This document shows, one piece after another, positions 52,768 through 61,459 of a DNA stretch of 64,000 bases. Source of the stretch: JABDGM01 sp046349975 (GTDB lineage: Bacteria; Planctomycetota; Planctomycetia; Pirellulales; Lacipirellulaceae); the NCBI GenBank assembly GCA_046349975.1, contig JAXMBH010000004.1, positions 248,001 through 312,000 of the forward strand, read 5' to 3'. A program made the position numbers and the translations under genes. Position 1 is the stretch's first letter. Each line of letters opens with the position of its first letter. The notes below the pieces were generated by a model. It had not been told where the DNA came from. It saw only the letters and a program-made list of their open reading frames with translations, and did no database searches.

Positions 52768-55179
52768 CTAGTTTTCTGATGCCGTGAGAAACGTCACTAA
52801 ATCGCGCAGGTCGTCGACCGACAGGAGCGTCTGCAAATTATCCGGCATGATCGAGGTCGACAGCACCTGCCGCGCATCGATCGACTCGCTCGGCAGCGTG
52901 AATTTTTGGCCTTCGTTGTCGACGTAATCTTCTTCGCCGCTGTCGCCAGGCTTTGGTAATCGCAGGCCGGTGTAGGTCTTGCCGTCGTCGGTCGTGACCG
53001 ACCAGGGCTGATAATCGGGGGCGATTTCGAGGCTGGGCCGCAAGATCGAGGCGATGATCCGCTCGCGCGACGTGCTGCGGCCGATGCGTGTCAGTTCGGG
53101 ACCGACCTTGCCGCCGCGACCGGCATACGTGTGGCACACGCTGCACCGCGGGCCGATGGGGCTGAAGAACAACCGGCGACCGGCGGCAGCGTCGCCGGGC
53201 GCCGCCAGTCGCTTGTTCCACGTGGGGAGGTCTGCGGCCGGTGGTTTTGTCTCGGCGGTGGCGGGGTGCAAGCCCGCGAACCGCAGCGCGCGGGCGGCCT
53301 CTTTCTGGAACGCCGCATGATCGCTGTCCGCGAGGCTCTCGAGCAAATCGCGGTATTTATTGGCGTCGGCCGAGACCCCGACCACTGCTTCGGCACGCAA
53401 GTCGTCAGCTTGCGCGTCATCGTTGGCAACGGCTGCCAAGAGCTCCAGACTCTTCTCACCCGATCGTGCCGCGAGCGTGCGCACCGCTTCGAGCTTGAGC
53501 GCGGGATAGTCCGATTTGAGATAACCAGCCAGCCGCTCGACGGTAAGAAACTTGTTGTATGGCGATACCAAAGCGAGCGTCATCGCCTGAATGGCGGGCG
53601 AACGTTTGTCGTTGCGCAGCTCTGTGACGAGTAGTTCATCCGTAAACTCGGTTTTTCGCATGGCCGGCTCGTGGTCGAGCCAATCAATCGTGGCGAGAAC
53701 AGCAAGAAATAGCCGCGGGCTGAGATCAGGCCGCTCGAGCAGTTTAGCGACCTCAGGGCGGAGCGACGTGAAGCGCGAATCGGCGATCCAACGCAGAGCG
53801 AAAAGTCGTACCTCGGGCGAGTCATCCTGTAGCGCGTCGCGCAACACCGCCGGCTGGTCTGGTATGCCACGCAAGCGGATGGCCTCATAGGTGCCCAAAC
53901 GCACTAAGGGATCGGCCACTTTGAGCGTGGCGTTCGCAAATCGCAACAGGTCGCTGCTATTGGAAAAACTCTCAACTGCGGCAGCTCTCACAAACACATC
54001 GGTCGACGCCAGCCCTGCCGAGTCGTCAATGGGCTTCGCCTTGGGAAAAGTTGCTTGAACGACTGACTCTGGCAAACGCAGCCGCCAAATGCGGCCGTGG
54101 CCATGAACCGGGTAGTCTTTAAGGACCCAATCAGCAAAGTAGAGCGAGCCATCCGGCGCGACGGCCATGCCGGTGGGCCGAAAGTGCGAATCGCCCTGCA
54201 CGATGACTTCACGTTTGGCCGTGTACGATGCGCCGCGCGGCACGAGTTCATAGCGTTCGATGCGGTGGTCGCCCCAGCTGGTGACCCACAGGCCGCCGGC
54301 GTGCGGCACGATGGCGGTCGGCGCTTCGCCGACGCCGCATACGTAGGGCAGCGTGCCGGGGAGTTCGCCGTTCCAGCATTGGAGTGGATGCGTGCCGGCG
54401 CGGCCGTATTGATAGAGGTAGCCGTAGTCGCCGCCGGGAACCACGTGCAGCAGTCGGCAGGGCGGGCTGGCGTCGGGATCGTTGTCGACTGCGAAAATGC
54501 GGCCGTCGTTGAGCACGCATACGCTGAAAGGGTTCCACACGCCGCGGGCGAAGCGGTGCAGGTTCTTGCCGTCTTGCGTGATGCTGTAGAACCCATCTTC
54601 GCCGCCGCCCGACTCGATCCGCGACCCATCCGCAGCGATCAGCTTGTACGCCTCGCCATGGTTTTCGCCGAGGCTGACGATGAGCGTGCCATCGGTGTTG
54701 AGCGCGATGCCACCGAGGGCGTTGTGCGGATAGTCGTCTTTCGTTTCGAGCCGTAACAACTCTTCCTGCTTGTCGGCCACGCCATCGCCGTCGCTATCGC
54801 GCAGCAGGACCACGTTGTGCCGCGTGACGAGATAGACCGCGCCGTCGTCGCGGGCGAGCACGTTCATCGCATGGCGGAAGCCGTCGGCGAACGTGCTCCA
54901 TTTGTCGAGTTGGCCATCGCCATCGGAGTCGGAGAGCATCAGGATGCGGTCGCTGTCGCGGCCTTTGTAGCTCGCTTCGCGTAAATGTGTGTGCGATTCG
55001 ACGACCAGCAGTCGGCCTTTACGGTCAATCGTGACGCCGATGGGTGTGACGATGTCCTGATCGCCGGCGATCTGTTCGAGTTGGTATTTGGAATCGGCAA
55101 CCTGCGGCGGCGCAGGCAATGCTGGCTCGCAAAGCAATGTGGCAATTGCCAAGGACAATAAAGTCAACTTCAGTTGCAC
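52768..55179 (-). CDS. PVC-type membrane-bound dehydrogenase with HEAT repeats and cytochrome c, second copy
   Basis: An 803-residue exported relative of the 1988-5047 protein. The signal peptide (LSLAIATLLCEPALPA) is followed by a propeller (about 30-380) rich in DSDGDG calcium-like loops (SDSDGDGQLDK and RDSDGDGVADK), HEAT-like repeats (about 390-630) and a cytochrome c domain with CSVCH near residue 676 plus a GGKVGPELTRIGRSTSRERI segment. A beta-type tail (TTDDGKTYTGLRL) precedes the C terminus. It has similar function in electron transfer, with unknown substrate. It is convergent with the coiled-coil gene; the gap holds two hairpins. Confidence 0.9.
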   Translation of the reverse strand: MQLKLTLLSLAIATLLCEPALPAPPQVADSKYQLEQIAGDQDIVTPIGVTIDRKGRLLVVESHTHLREASYKGRDSDRILMLSDSDGDGQLDKWSTFADGFRHAMNVLARDDGAVYLVTRHNVVLLRDSDGDGVADKQEELLRLETKDDYPHNALGGIALNTDGTLIVSLGENHGEAYKLIAADGSRIESGGGEDGFYSITQDGKNLHRFARGVWNPFSVCVLNDGRIFAVDNDPDASPPCRLLHVVPGGDYGYLYQYGRAGTHPLQCWNGELPGTLPYVCGVGEAPTAIVPHAGGLWVTSWGDHRIERYELVPRGASYTAKREVIVQGDSHFRPTGMAVAPDGSLYFADWVLKDYPVHGHGRIWRLRLPESVVQATFPKAKPIDDSAGLASTDVFVRAAAVESFSNSSDLLRFANATLKVADPLVRLGTYEAIRLRGIPDQPAVLRDALQDDSPEVRLFALRWIADSRFTSLRPEVAKLLERPDLSPRLFLAVLATIDWLDHEPAMRKTEFTDELLVTELRNDKRSPAIQAMTLALVSPYNKFLTVERLAGYLKSDYPALKLEAVRTLAARSGEKSLELLAAVANDDAQADDLRAEAVVGVSADANKYRDLLESLADSDHAAFQKEAARALRFAGLHPATAETKPPAADLPTWNKRLAAPGDAAAGRRLFFSPIGPRCSVCHTYAGRGGKVGPELTRIGRSTSRERIIASILRPSLEIAPDYQPWSVTTDDGKTYTGLRLPKPGDSGEEDYVDNEGQKFTLPSESIDARQVLSTSIMPDNLQTLLSVDDLRDLVTFLTASEN

Positions 55180-55307
55180 AGGTTCGCCCTCATTGCCTTG
55201 CTGTCAGAAACCTATCCAATGATTGAGGCGACGGTGGCCTCAAACGTGACATTTAGCCCATTCGGTAGTAGACTTACAGTATCAACAGATTGCGAGCTTA
55301 TAATGCC

Positions 55308-55514
55308 ATGAGCGAAATAATTTTTCTCGTTGAAGAAGCGGACGAAGGGGGCTTCACCGCCCAGGCGGTCGGCGAATCGATCTTCACTGAAGCCGACACG
55401 CTCGATGCATTGCGTAGTAATGTTCGTGAAGCAGTTGAGTGCCATTTCGACGACGGCGAAGCACCTGCCATCATTCGACTGCATATCGTCCGCGAAGAGA
55501 TTCTAACGGCATGA
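55308..55514 (+). CDS. hicB: HicB-type antitoxin
   Basis: A 68-residue protein from the ATG at 55308. The partial RNase-H-like fold is seen in IFLVEEADEGGFTAQAVGES followed by FTEADTLDALRSNVREAVEC, the usual HicB core without a C-terminal DNA-binding domain. It overlaps the next gene by four bases (ATGA), and this hicB-hicA order is common in half of known modules. It neutralises the adjacent toxin and may repress the operon. Confidence 0.82.
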   Translation: MSEIIFLVEEADEGGFTAQAVGESIFTEADTLDALRSNVREAVECHFDDGEAPAIIRLHIVREEILTA

Positions 55515-55753
55515 GGTTGCCGCGAAATATCTCTGGCGACGATCTCATTGCGGCGCTTCGCCGACTTGGCTATCCGGAGACTCGTCAACGTGGCTCGCAC
55601 GTTCGATTGACAACCACTCAAAATGGCAAACACGACGTGACGGTGCCACGAAGCGATCCATTGAGAGTTGGCACATTGGCGGCAATTCTGCGCGATGTCG
55701 CCCGGCACTTCGAAATACCGCGAGATGAATTGGTTAAGCGTTTGTTCGCTTAG
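55511..55753 (+). CDS. hicA: HicA-type mRNA interferase toxin
   Basis: An 80-residue basic protein from the ATG at 55511. It has the dsRBD-like fold of HicA: SGDDLIAALRRLGYPETRQR then GSHVRLT, where the invariant catalytic histidine is in GSH, followed by VTVPRSDPLRVGTLAAILRD, which is the conserved HxxLkxGTLxxIlrd block. Translation-coupled to hicB. It cleaves mRNA when free of the antitoxin. The convergent clpC terminator lies 38 nt further. Confidence 0.88.
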   Translation: MRLPRNISGDDLIAALRRLGYPETRQRGSHVRLTTTQNGKHDVTVPRSDPLRVGTLAAILRDVARHFEIPRDELVKRLFA

Positions 55754-55790
55754 TCTCTCTCGTCGTATGTTGATCAATGTGCAAACGAAA

Positions 55791-55815
55791 AGCCCCGGGT
55801 CATTGACCCGGGGCT
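55791..55815 (-). terminator. Rho-independent terminator of clpC
   Basis: 11-bp perfect stem, AGCCCCGGGTC and its complement, with a three-base loop. Read on the minus strand it is followed by TTTTCGTTT. It is 50 nt after the clpC stop and also faces hicA. Confidence 0.85.
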
Positions 55816-55865
55816 AAATGGGTTTCTGCGTTGATGTCGCGCTGCCGCAACGATCGGCGGCGAGC

Positions 55866-58421
55866 TTATGACTCGCTGCTCTCGCTCGTTGAACCTTCGG
55901 CCGCGCCGGCGCCCACGGGCTCCGGTTCGGATTGGTCCTTGGTCGAACGGCCTTCGAATACGAGCTGCTTCTTTTCGCCGACTTTCTTGACCTCGATCTT
56001 GACCACGTCTTTGCCGGCGAACTCGCCCTTGAGCAGTTCTTCAGCCAGTGGGTCTTCGACGAACGTCTCGATCGCGCGGCGCAGCGGCCGGGCGCCGTAG
56101 TCGGTGTTCGAGCCCTTCTTGATGAGGAATTCTTTCGCTTCTTCGGTAAGTTCGACGACCAACCCCTTCTCCTTGAGCCGGTTGCGAACTTTGCCGAGTT
56201 CCAGGTCGACCACGTGCTTCAGATCGTCCTCCGTCAAGTGACGGAAGACGATGATGTCGTTCACGCGGTTGATGAACTCGGGACGGAAGACCTTCTCGAT
56301 TTCATCCACCACCCGGGTCTTCATGCTTTCGTAACTGGCGTCCTGGTCTGGCTTGGCGAAGCCGAAGGCGGCTTCGTTCTTGATGGCCTCGGCGCCGGCG
56401 TTCGTCGTCATGATGAGGATCGTGTTGCGGAAGTCGATGTTACGGCCGAAGCTGTCGGTCAGCCGGCCTTCTTCCATCACCTGCAAGAGCATGTTGAACA
56501 CTTCCGGGTGGGCCTTCTCGATTTCATCGAGCAGCACCACGGCGTACGGCCGACGGCGGATCTGCTCGGTGAGCTGGCCACCTTCTTCGTAGCCCACGTA
56601 TCCCGGCGGAGCGCCGATCAAGCGGCTGACGTTGTGCTTCTCCATGTACTCGCTCATGTCGATCTGGATGAGCGCTTCGGCATCGCCGAACATGAATTCG
56701 GCGAGCGCCTTGGCGAGCAATGTCTTGCCGACGCCCGTGGGGCCAGCGAACACGAACGTGCCCGTCGGACGCTTCGGGTCCTGCAAACCGCTGCGGCTGC
56801 GGCGCACGGCCCGGGCGATCGCCTTGATGGCCTCGTCCTGGCTGATGACGCGCTTGTGCAGCTCGTCTTCCATGTGCATGAGCCGCAGCGAATCTTCGGT
56901 CGTCATGCGGGTAAGCGGAATGCCGGTCATCTTTGAAACGACCTCGGCAATCACGTCTTCATCCACCACGCCGCCGTTCTCGCGCGACTTCTCACGCCAT
57001 TCCTTGGTGATCGTCTGTTTCTTTTTCTTGAGCTTGTCGGCCTGATCGCGCAGGCGGGCCGCCTGCTCGAAGTCCTGGTTCGCGACCGCCTCTTCTTTCT
57101 GGCGGTTGAGTGCTTCGACTTCGTCGTCGATCTCTTTCAAATTGGGGGGCTTCGACATGCTCTTGAGCCGCACGCGCGCGCCGGCTTCGTCGATCACGTC
57201 GATGGCCTTATCGGGCAGGCAGCGGCCCGTGATATACCGATCGCTCAGTTCGACGGCCGCTTCGATGGCGTCGTCGGTGATTTGCACGCGGTGGTGCTCT
57301 TCGTACCGATCACGGAGGCCGCGGAGGATTTGCTTCGTGTCGTCCGGCGTCGTGGGGTCGATCAGCACTTCCTGGAACCGGCGAGCCAGCGCCGAATCCT
57401 TTTCGATGTATTTGCGGTATTCATCGAGCGTCGTGGCACCAATGCACTGAATTTCGCCGCGGGCGAGCGCGGGCTTCAGCACGTTCGAGGCGTCGATCGC
57501 ACCCTCGGCGCCGCCAGCGCCAACCAGCGTGTGCAGCTCATCGATGAACAGAATCGTGTTCTTCGCCCGGCGGACTTCGTTCATGACCGCCTTGATGCGC
57601 TCTTCGAACTGACCGCGATACTTCGTGCCGGCGACCATCATCGCCAGGTCGAGCACCACGATGCGGCGATCAAGCAGGAGTTCGGGCACGTCGCCTTCGA
57701 CCACGCGTTGCGCGAAGCCTTCGACGATGGCCGTCTTGCCGACACCCGCTTCGCCCAAGAGCACGGGGTTGTTCTTCGTGCGGCGGCTAAGGATCTGGAT
57801 CGCGCGTTCGATTTCGTTCTCGCGGCCGATCACGGGGTCGAGCTTCTTCTGGCGGGCGAGCTCCGTAAGGTCGCGGCCGAAGCTATCGAGCGCCGGCGTT
57901 TTACTGCGGCTCTTGCGGCCTTCGCCACCTTCTTCGCCCACTCCACCACGGCCACCGCGCTCGGTGCCTTCGCCACCTTCGATGCCGTGGCCAAGCAGGT
58001 TAAGCACCTCCTCGCGCACTTCCTCCAGCTTGAGGCCGAGGTTCATCAGCACTTGGGCGGCCACCCCCTCTTGCTCGCGCAACAGGCCGAGCAGAATGTG
58101 CTCGGTACCCACGTAGTTGTGGTTCAGGTTGCGGGCCTCTTCCATCGAGTATTCGATGACCTTTTTGGCACGCGGCGTTTGCGGGAGCTTGCCCATGGTG
58201 ACCATATCGGGCCCGCTCTGAACGAGCTTTTCGACTTCGAGACGAATCTTCCGCAGGTCGACATCGAGGTTCTTGAGCACATTGGCAGCCACGCCACTGC
58301 CTTCTTTGATGAGGCCCAACAGCACGTGCTCGGTGCCAATATACTCATGGTTGAAGCGCTGCGCCTCTTGATTGGCGAGCTGCATCACCTTGCGGGCACG
58401 GTCGGTAAATCGTTCGTACAT
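55866..58421 (-). CDS. clpC: ClpC-family AAA+ chaperone/protease ATPase
   Basis: An 851-residue two-ring unfoldase. N-terminal double repeats (MYERFTDRARKVMQLANQEA through residue 145) are followed by a Gly/Glu-rich linker (about 150-175) unlike the short link of Bacillus. First AAA ring: GEAGVGKT and DELHTLVGAGG; UVR-containing middle domain with NQDFEQAARLRDQAD; second ring: FAGPTGVGKT and GYVGYEEGGQLT. The C terminus is a Glu/Ser-rich tail (SEPEPVGAGAAEGSTSESSE region). It unfolds substrates for ClpP or acts as a chaperone. A hairpin terminator is at 55791-55815. Confidence 0.96.
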   Translation of the reverse strand: MYERFTDRARKVMQLANQEAQRFNHEYIGTEHVLLGLIKEGSGVAANVLKNLDVDLRKIRLEVEKLVQSGPDMVTMGKLPQTPRAKKVIEYSMEEARNLNHNYVGTEHILLGLLREQEGVAAQVLMNLGLKLEEVREEVLNLLGHGIEGGEGTERGGRGGVGEEGGEGRKSRSKTPALDSFGRDLTELARQKKLDPVIGRENEIERAIQILSRRTKNNPVLLGEAGVGKTAIVEGFAQRVVEGDVPELLLDRRIVVLDLAMMVAGTKYRGQFEERIKAVMNEVRRAKNTILFIDELHTLVGAGGAEGAIDASNVLKPALARGEIQCIGATTLDEYRKYIEKDSALARRFQEVLIDPTTPDDTKQILRGLRDRYEEHHRVQITDDAIEAAVELSDRYITGRCLPDKAIDVIDEAGARVRLKSMSKPPNLKEIDDEVEALNRQKEEAVANQDFEQAARLRDQADKLKKKKQTITKEWREKSRENGGVVDEDVIAEVVSKMTGIPLTRMTTEDSLRLMHMEDELHKRVISQDEAIKAIARAVRRSRSGLQDPKRPTGTFVFAGPTGVGKTLLAKALAEFMFGDAEALIQIDMSEYMEKHNVSRLIGAPPGYVGYEEGGQLTEQIRRRPYAVVLLDEIEKAHPEVFNMLLQVMEEGRLTDSFGRNIDFRNTILIMTTNAGAEAIKNEAAFGFAKPDQDASYESMKTRVVDEIEKVFRPEFINRVNDIIVFRHLTEDDLKHVVDLELGKVRNRLKEKGLVVELTEEAKEFLIKKGSNTDYGARPLRRAIETFVEDPLAEELLKGEFAGKDVVKIEVKKVGEKKQLVFEGRSTKDQSEPEPVGAGAAEGSTSESSES

Positions 58422-58983
58422 TTAAATCTCCGGTGTAAGCAGCTAGCTGGCGCCGCCCGAGTGCGGTTGGCTGCTAGTACGGTGTAATTGTATGCGTGTG
58501 GTCAAATCGTGCCGGTACTTAATAAGTCAGCCAAACTTGCGAACAACAGCAGGCCCCCAACTTAGCGGCCATCTCAACAGCAACTTGCCGCGAGCCCATG
58601 GCTCGCCGGGTCCCCCGGCGACGTATTCGGTCGCGGCTATAGAAGAGTTTTTAGGGCTCGCAGAAAGCCATAAAAACTTCTCGATAGCGGCCCTGGGGAA
58701 TCTGCGTTGGCGGGCGCACGGCCTGAGCAAGTGTAGCCCCAGAATTGCAGGCCAGCAAGGCAAGTAGAATCGCCCTAAAGGGTTACGTTTGCCGCATTTT
58801 CAATGTTCGGGTGCTGCCCGCCGCCCGGGCTACAGGACTGCGAAATAGAGCCGCCCAGCCCCCGGGTTGGGGTCAAAAAAGCCACACGGATCACGCCCTG
58901 CGAACAGGCAATTATCTGGCCCCGAATTCCCCCGCTGAGCTATCGAAATACGCCGAGCCGGACGGCTCGGCTATATTGAGCGG
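58422..58983. other. 562-nt gap between clpC and the thiamine gene
   Basis: Includes an imperfect stem around 58637-58683 (GTTTTTA...TAAAAAC arms) and a GCCGAGCCG/CGGCTCGGC hairpin at 58952-58971. No TPP riboswitch signature was found upstream of the thiamine gene. Confidence 0.5.
58952..58971. repeat. GCCGAGCCG/CGGCTCGGC hairpin upstream of thiDE fusion
   Basis: Perfect 9-bp stem with loop GA, 12 nt before the ATG at 58984. It could fold over the ribosome entry site. Confidence 0.6.
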
Positions 58984-60105
58984 ATGACACACGCTCCTAT
59001 TCTGCGAGTCCTCGACGCCTCCTTGAACCGCGCCGGCGAAGGGCTGCGCGTAGCGGAGGACTACGCACGATTCGTCCTCGATGACAGCTTCCTCACGCGC
59101 GAAATCAAATCGCTGCGGCACGCGCTGACGACGGCCGCGACGGCTCTCCCCTCTACCGAACGGCACGCCGCCCGCGACACGCAGCAGGATGTGGGAACGA
59201 GGATTTCGACGGCTGCCGAAGGTTCTCGGGCGGACGCTTGGGCCGTGTGCTCGGCCAGCCTCAAACGCACCGAGCAATCGCTCCGCAGCTTGGAGGAATA
59301 TGGCAAGCTCGCGAACGCCCAGTTTGCCAGCCGCTGCGAATCGCTGCGTTATCGGCTCTATACATTGGAGAAGGCGCTCGATATCGGCCGTTGCAGTCGC
59401 GAGCGATTGGATGGAGTGACGCTGTGCGTGCTCATCGGCGGCGGGCCGTCGCCAGAGGCGTTCGAGCAACTCGTAAAAACGCTGGTCGGCGCGGGCGTCG
59501 GCATGCTGCAATTGCGCGATAAGGAACTTGATGACCGCGAACTTACGCAACGCGCGCGACTGATGGTGTCACTAACCCGCAGGCAGCCCCCGGCTCCGCC
59601 GGGGGTTAGTGCAACGGACAATCACGACCATGCGAAACCCCCGGCAGAGCCGGGGGCTGACGGGGCGCCGCGCACGCTGGCGATAATCAATGACCGGGCG
59701 GACATTGCGGCGCTCGCTAGCGCCGATGGCGTCCATGTCGGCCAGGAAGATCTCAGCGTGAAGGACGCCCGCACGATCGTTGGCCCGCGAGCACTGGTCG
59801 GCGTGTCGACGCACAACATCGACCAGGCCCGGGCGGCCGTGCTCGACGGAGCGAGTTACCTTGGCGCCGGCCCGACGTTTGCCTCGCGCACTAAATCATT
59901 TGAGAATTTCGCCGGCCTCGAATACTTGACGACCGCCGCACGTGAAATCTCGCTGCCGACGTTCGCGATCGGCGGCATCAACGCCGAAAACTTGCCGCAA
60001 GTGCTAGCGGCCGGCATCACCCGCGTGGCCGTAAGTGCGGCCGTCACCGCCGCCCCCCACCCGGCCTCCGCCGCAACCGAATTGTTGGCTATGCTGAAGC
60101 ACTGA
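58984..60105 (+). CDS. ThiD2-ThiE fusion: HMP-phosphate kinase plus thiamine-phosphate synthase
   Basis: A 373-residue protein. Residues 1-130 match the ThiD2 domain (ILRVLDASLNRAGEGLRVAE, RFVLDDSFLTREIKSLRH, TRISTAAE), described as an alternative hydroxymethylpyrimidine-phosphate kinase fused to ThiE in cyanobacteria, plants and some other bacteria. ThiE begins near residue 145 (VTLCVLIGGG), with GMLQLRDKELDDRELTQRAR, TLAIINDRADIAALASADGV, HVGQEDLSV, GVSTHNIDQARAA and GAGPTFASRTK. Between helix 2 and the INDR strand the protein carries a 26-codon insertion (59584-59661) that is a dispersed intergenic repeat. It completes the thiamine monophosphate step. Confidence 0.92.
   Translation: MTHAPILRVLDASLNRAGEGLRVAEDYARFVLDDSFLTREIKSLRHALTTAATALPSTERHAARDTQQDVGTRISTAAEGSRADAWAVCSASLKRTEQSLRSLEEYGKLANAQFASRCESLRYRLYTLEKALDIGRCSRERLDGVTLCVLIGGGPSPEAFEQLVKTLVGAGVGMLQLRDKELDDRELTQRARLMVSLTRRQPPAPPGVSATDNHDHAKPPAEPGADGAPRTLAIINDRADIAALASADGVHVGQEDLSVKDARTIVGPRALVGVSTHNIDQARAAVLDGASYLGAGPTFASRTKSFENFAGLEYLTTAAREISLPTFAIGGINAENLPQVLAAGITRVAVSAAVTAAPHPASAATELLAMLKH
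59584..59661. repeat. Dispersed inverted repeat inside the thiE domain
   Basis: 78 nt, two facing copies of an AACCCCCGGC-type palindrome (59584-59609 and 59636-59661). The right copy is identical over 26 nt to 62581-62606. Confidence 0.9.
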
Positions 60106-60151
60106 CGAGCCACCGCGACCACCGGTCGCGGCTCTATGGTATCGGTTCCGG

Positions 60152-60174
60152 CCCTCGACCCTCGACCCTCGACC
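60152..60174. repeat. CCCTCGA microsatellite
   Basis: Three tandem seven-nucleotide units just before the mannose-1-phosphate guanylyltransferase start. Confidence 0.75.
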
Positions 60175-60180
60175 TCCTCC

Positions 60181-61272
60181 ATGCTCCACGCAGTCATCAT
60201 GGCCGGCGGCACCGGCACTCGTTTCTGGCCGGCTAGCCGCAACGACGAACCCAAGCAACTGCTGCGCCTCGTCGGCGACGCCACGATGTTGCGCCACACG
60301 CTCGATCGCTTGGGCGATGTGGTGCCGAACGAACGCCGGCTGGTGGTGACGAACAAGCGATTGGTAGAGAGCGTGCAACAGCAGCTGCCCGACCTGCCGG
60401 CGGCGGCGATCGTCGGCGAACCCTGCAAGCGCGACACGGCCCCGTGCATCGGCCTCGCCGCGCTCTTGGTCAGCCGCGAGGACGCCGACGCCACGATGGT
60501 CGTGATGCCGGCCGATCACGTCATTCGCCCCGTCGAGAAATTTCAAGCCGCGCTCCGCCAAGCGGCGGCGTTGGTGGATCAGTCCCCCAGCCGTATCGTC
60601 ACGTTCGGCATCAAACCAACTTACCCTGCCGAAGTCTTCGGCTACATCCACCGCGGCGCGCCAATTCGGAAGGGCAAAGCTTGGGAGGGCGAGGCTCCCG
60701 CTTTCGCCGTCCAGCAATTCAAAGAAAAACCCGACGCCGCCACGGCCAAGAAATACGTCGACTCCGGCGAATACTACTGGAACGGCGGCATCTTCGTGTG
60801 GAAGGCGCGGACGATCCTCGAGGCCCTCCGCCAGCGGCAGCCGGAGATGCTCGCCCACCTGGAAAAAATCGTCGCCCATTGGAGCACAACGGAGAGTGCC
60901 GCCACGTTCGACCGCGAGTTCGCCGCCATCCAACCGATATCGATCGACTATGCCGTCATGGAGCACGCCACGGATGTCGCCGTCATCGAAGCCCCGTTCC
61001 AGTGGGACGATTTGGGCGGTTGGCAGTCGCTTGGGCGGCTGCTCGGCGCCGATGAAAACGGCAACACGATTGTCGGCCGGCACCTCGGGCTCAACACGAG
61101 CGGCGGCATCGTTCGCACGGATGACCATCACCTCGTGGTGACGCTCGGCATGAAGGATTGCATTATCGTCCACACGCCGAACGCCACGCTGGTGGCCAAC
61201 AAACACAACGAAGAACAAATTCGGCAAGTGGTGAAAAAGCTCGAAGAACTCGGCTGGTCGGAGTACTTGTAA
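60181..61272 (+). CDS. Mannose-1-phosphate guanylyltransferase
   Basis: A 363-residue nucleotidyltransferase from the ATG at 60181; a GTG-like frame at 60136 translates a CCCTCGA microsatellite and is not used. Diagnostic motifs are the GDP-mannose pyrophosphorylase signature AGGTGTRFWPASR (about 8-20), PKQLL, MPADHVI, FKEKPDAATAKKYVDSG and YYWNGGIFVWKA with DYAVMEHA. No phosphomannose isomerase domain is fused. It makes GDP-mannose from mannose-1-phosphate and GTP, feeding polysaccharide or glycoprotein synthesis. Confidence 0.94.
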   Translation: MLHAVIMAGGTGTRFWPASRNDEPKQLLRLVGDATMLRHTLDRLGDVVPNERRLVVTNKRLVESVQQQLPDLPAAAIVGEPCKRDTAPCIGLAALLVSREDADATMVVMPADHVIRPVEKFQAALRQAAALVDQSPSRIVTFGIKPTYPAEVFGYIHRGAPIRKGKAWEGEAPAFAVQQFKEKPDAATAKKYVDSGEYYWNGGIFVWKARTILEALRQRQPEMLAHLEKIVAHWSTTESAATFDREFAAIQPISIDYAVMEHATDVAVIEAPFQWDDLGGWQSLGRLLGADENGNTIVGRHLGLNTSGGIVRTDDHHLVVTLGMKDCIIVHTPNATLVANKHNEEQIRQVVKKLEELGWSEYL

Positions 61273-61279
61273 AAAAGGA

Positions 61280-61444
61280 ATTGAACCGCCAAGACGCCGA
61301 GTACGCGAAGGAAAATACATAAAAGGCAAGGAATCCGACGCTAGCTACCCAGCGACTGATCAAATTAGCCGCCGGGCGCTAGCCCGCGGTTTCTAACATT
61401 TCTTCCTGTCTTCCTTGGCGTCCTCCGCGTCTTGGCGGTTCAAT
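61280..61444. repeat. 165-nt inverted-repeat element with nested GCTAGC repeat
   Basis: Outer arms 61280-61313 and 61411-61444 match at 30 of 34 positions when inverted (AATTGAACCGCCAAGACGC type). A GCTAGC repeat lies inside at 61365-61394. Confidence 0.85.
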
Positions 61445-61459
61445 AAAGAATAAACAACC

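Noticed and set aside
57282..58487. Plus-strand frame of 401 codons opposite clpC
   Set aside because: Antisense to the clear ClpC gene; composition is that of a mirrored frame.
58422..58983. TPP riboswitch upstream of the thiamine gene
   Set aside because: The conserved CTGAGA and ACCTGA-type blocks of the TPP aptamer are not present.
60004..61329. Minus-strand frame of 441 codons opposite the guanylyltransferase gene
   Set aside because: Shadow of a strongly recognised plus-strand gene in high-GC DNA; no recognisable motif.
61280..61444. Insertion sequence
   Set aside because: Only 165 nt with inverted arms; no transposase frame, so it is at most a miniature element.
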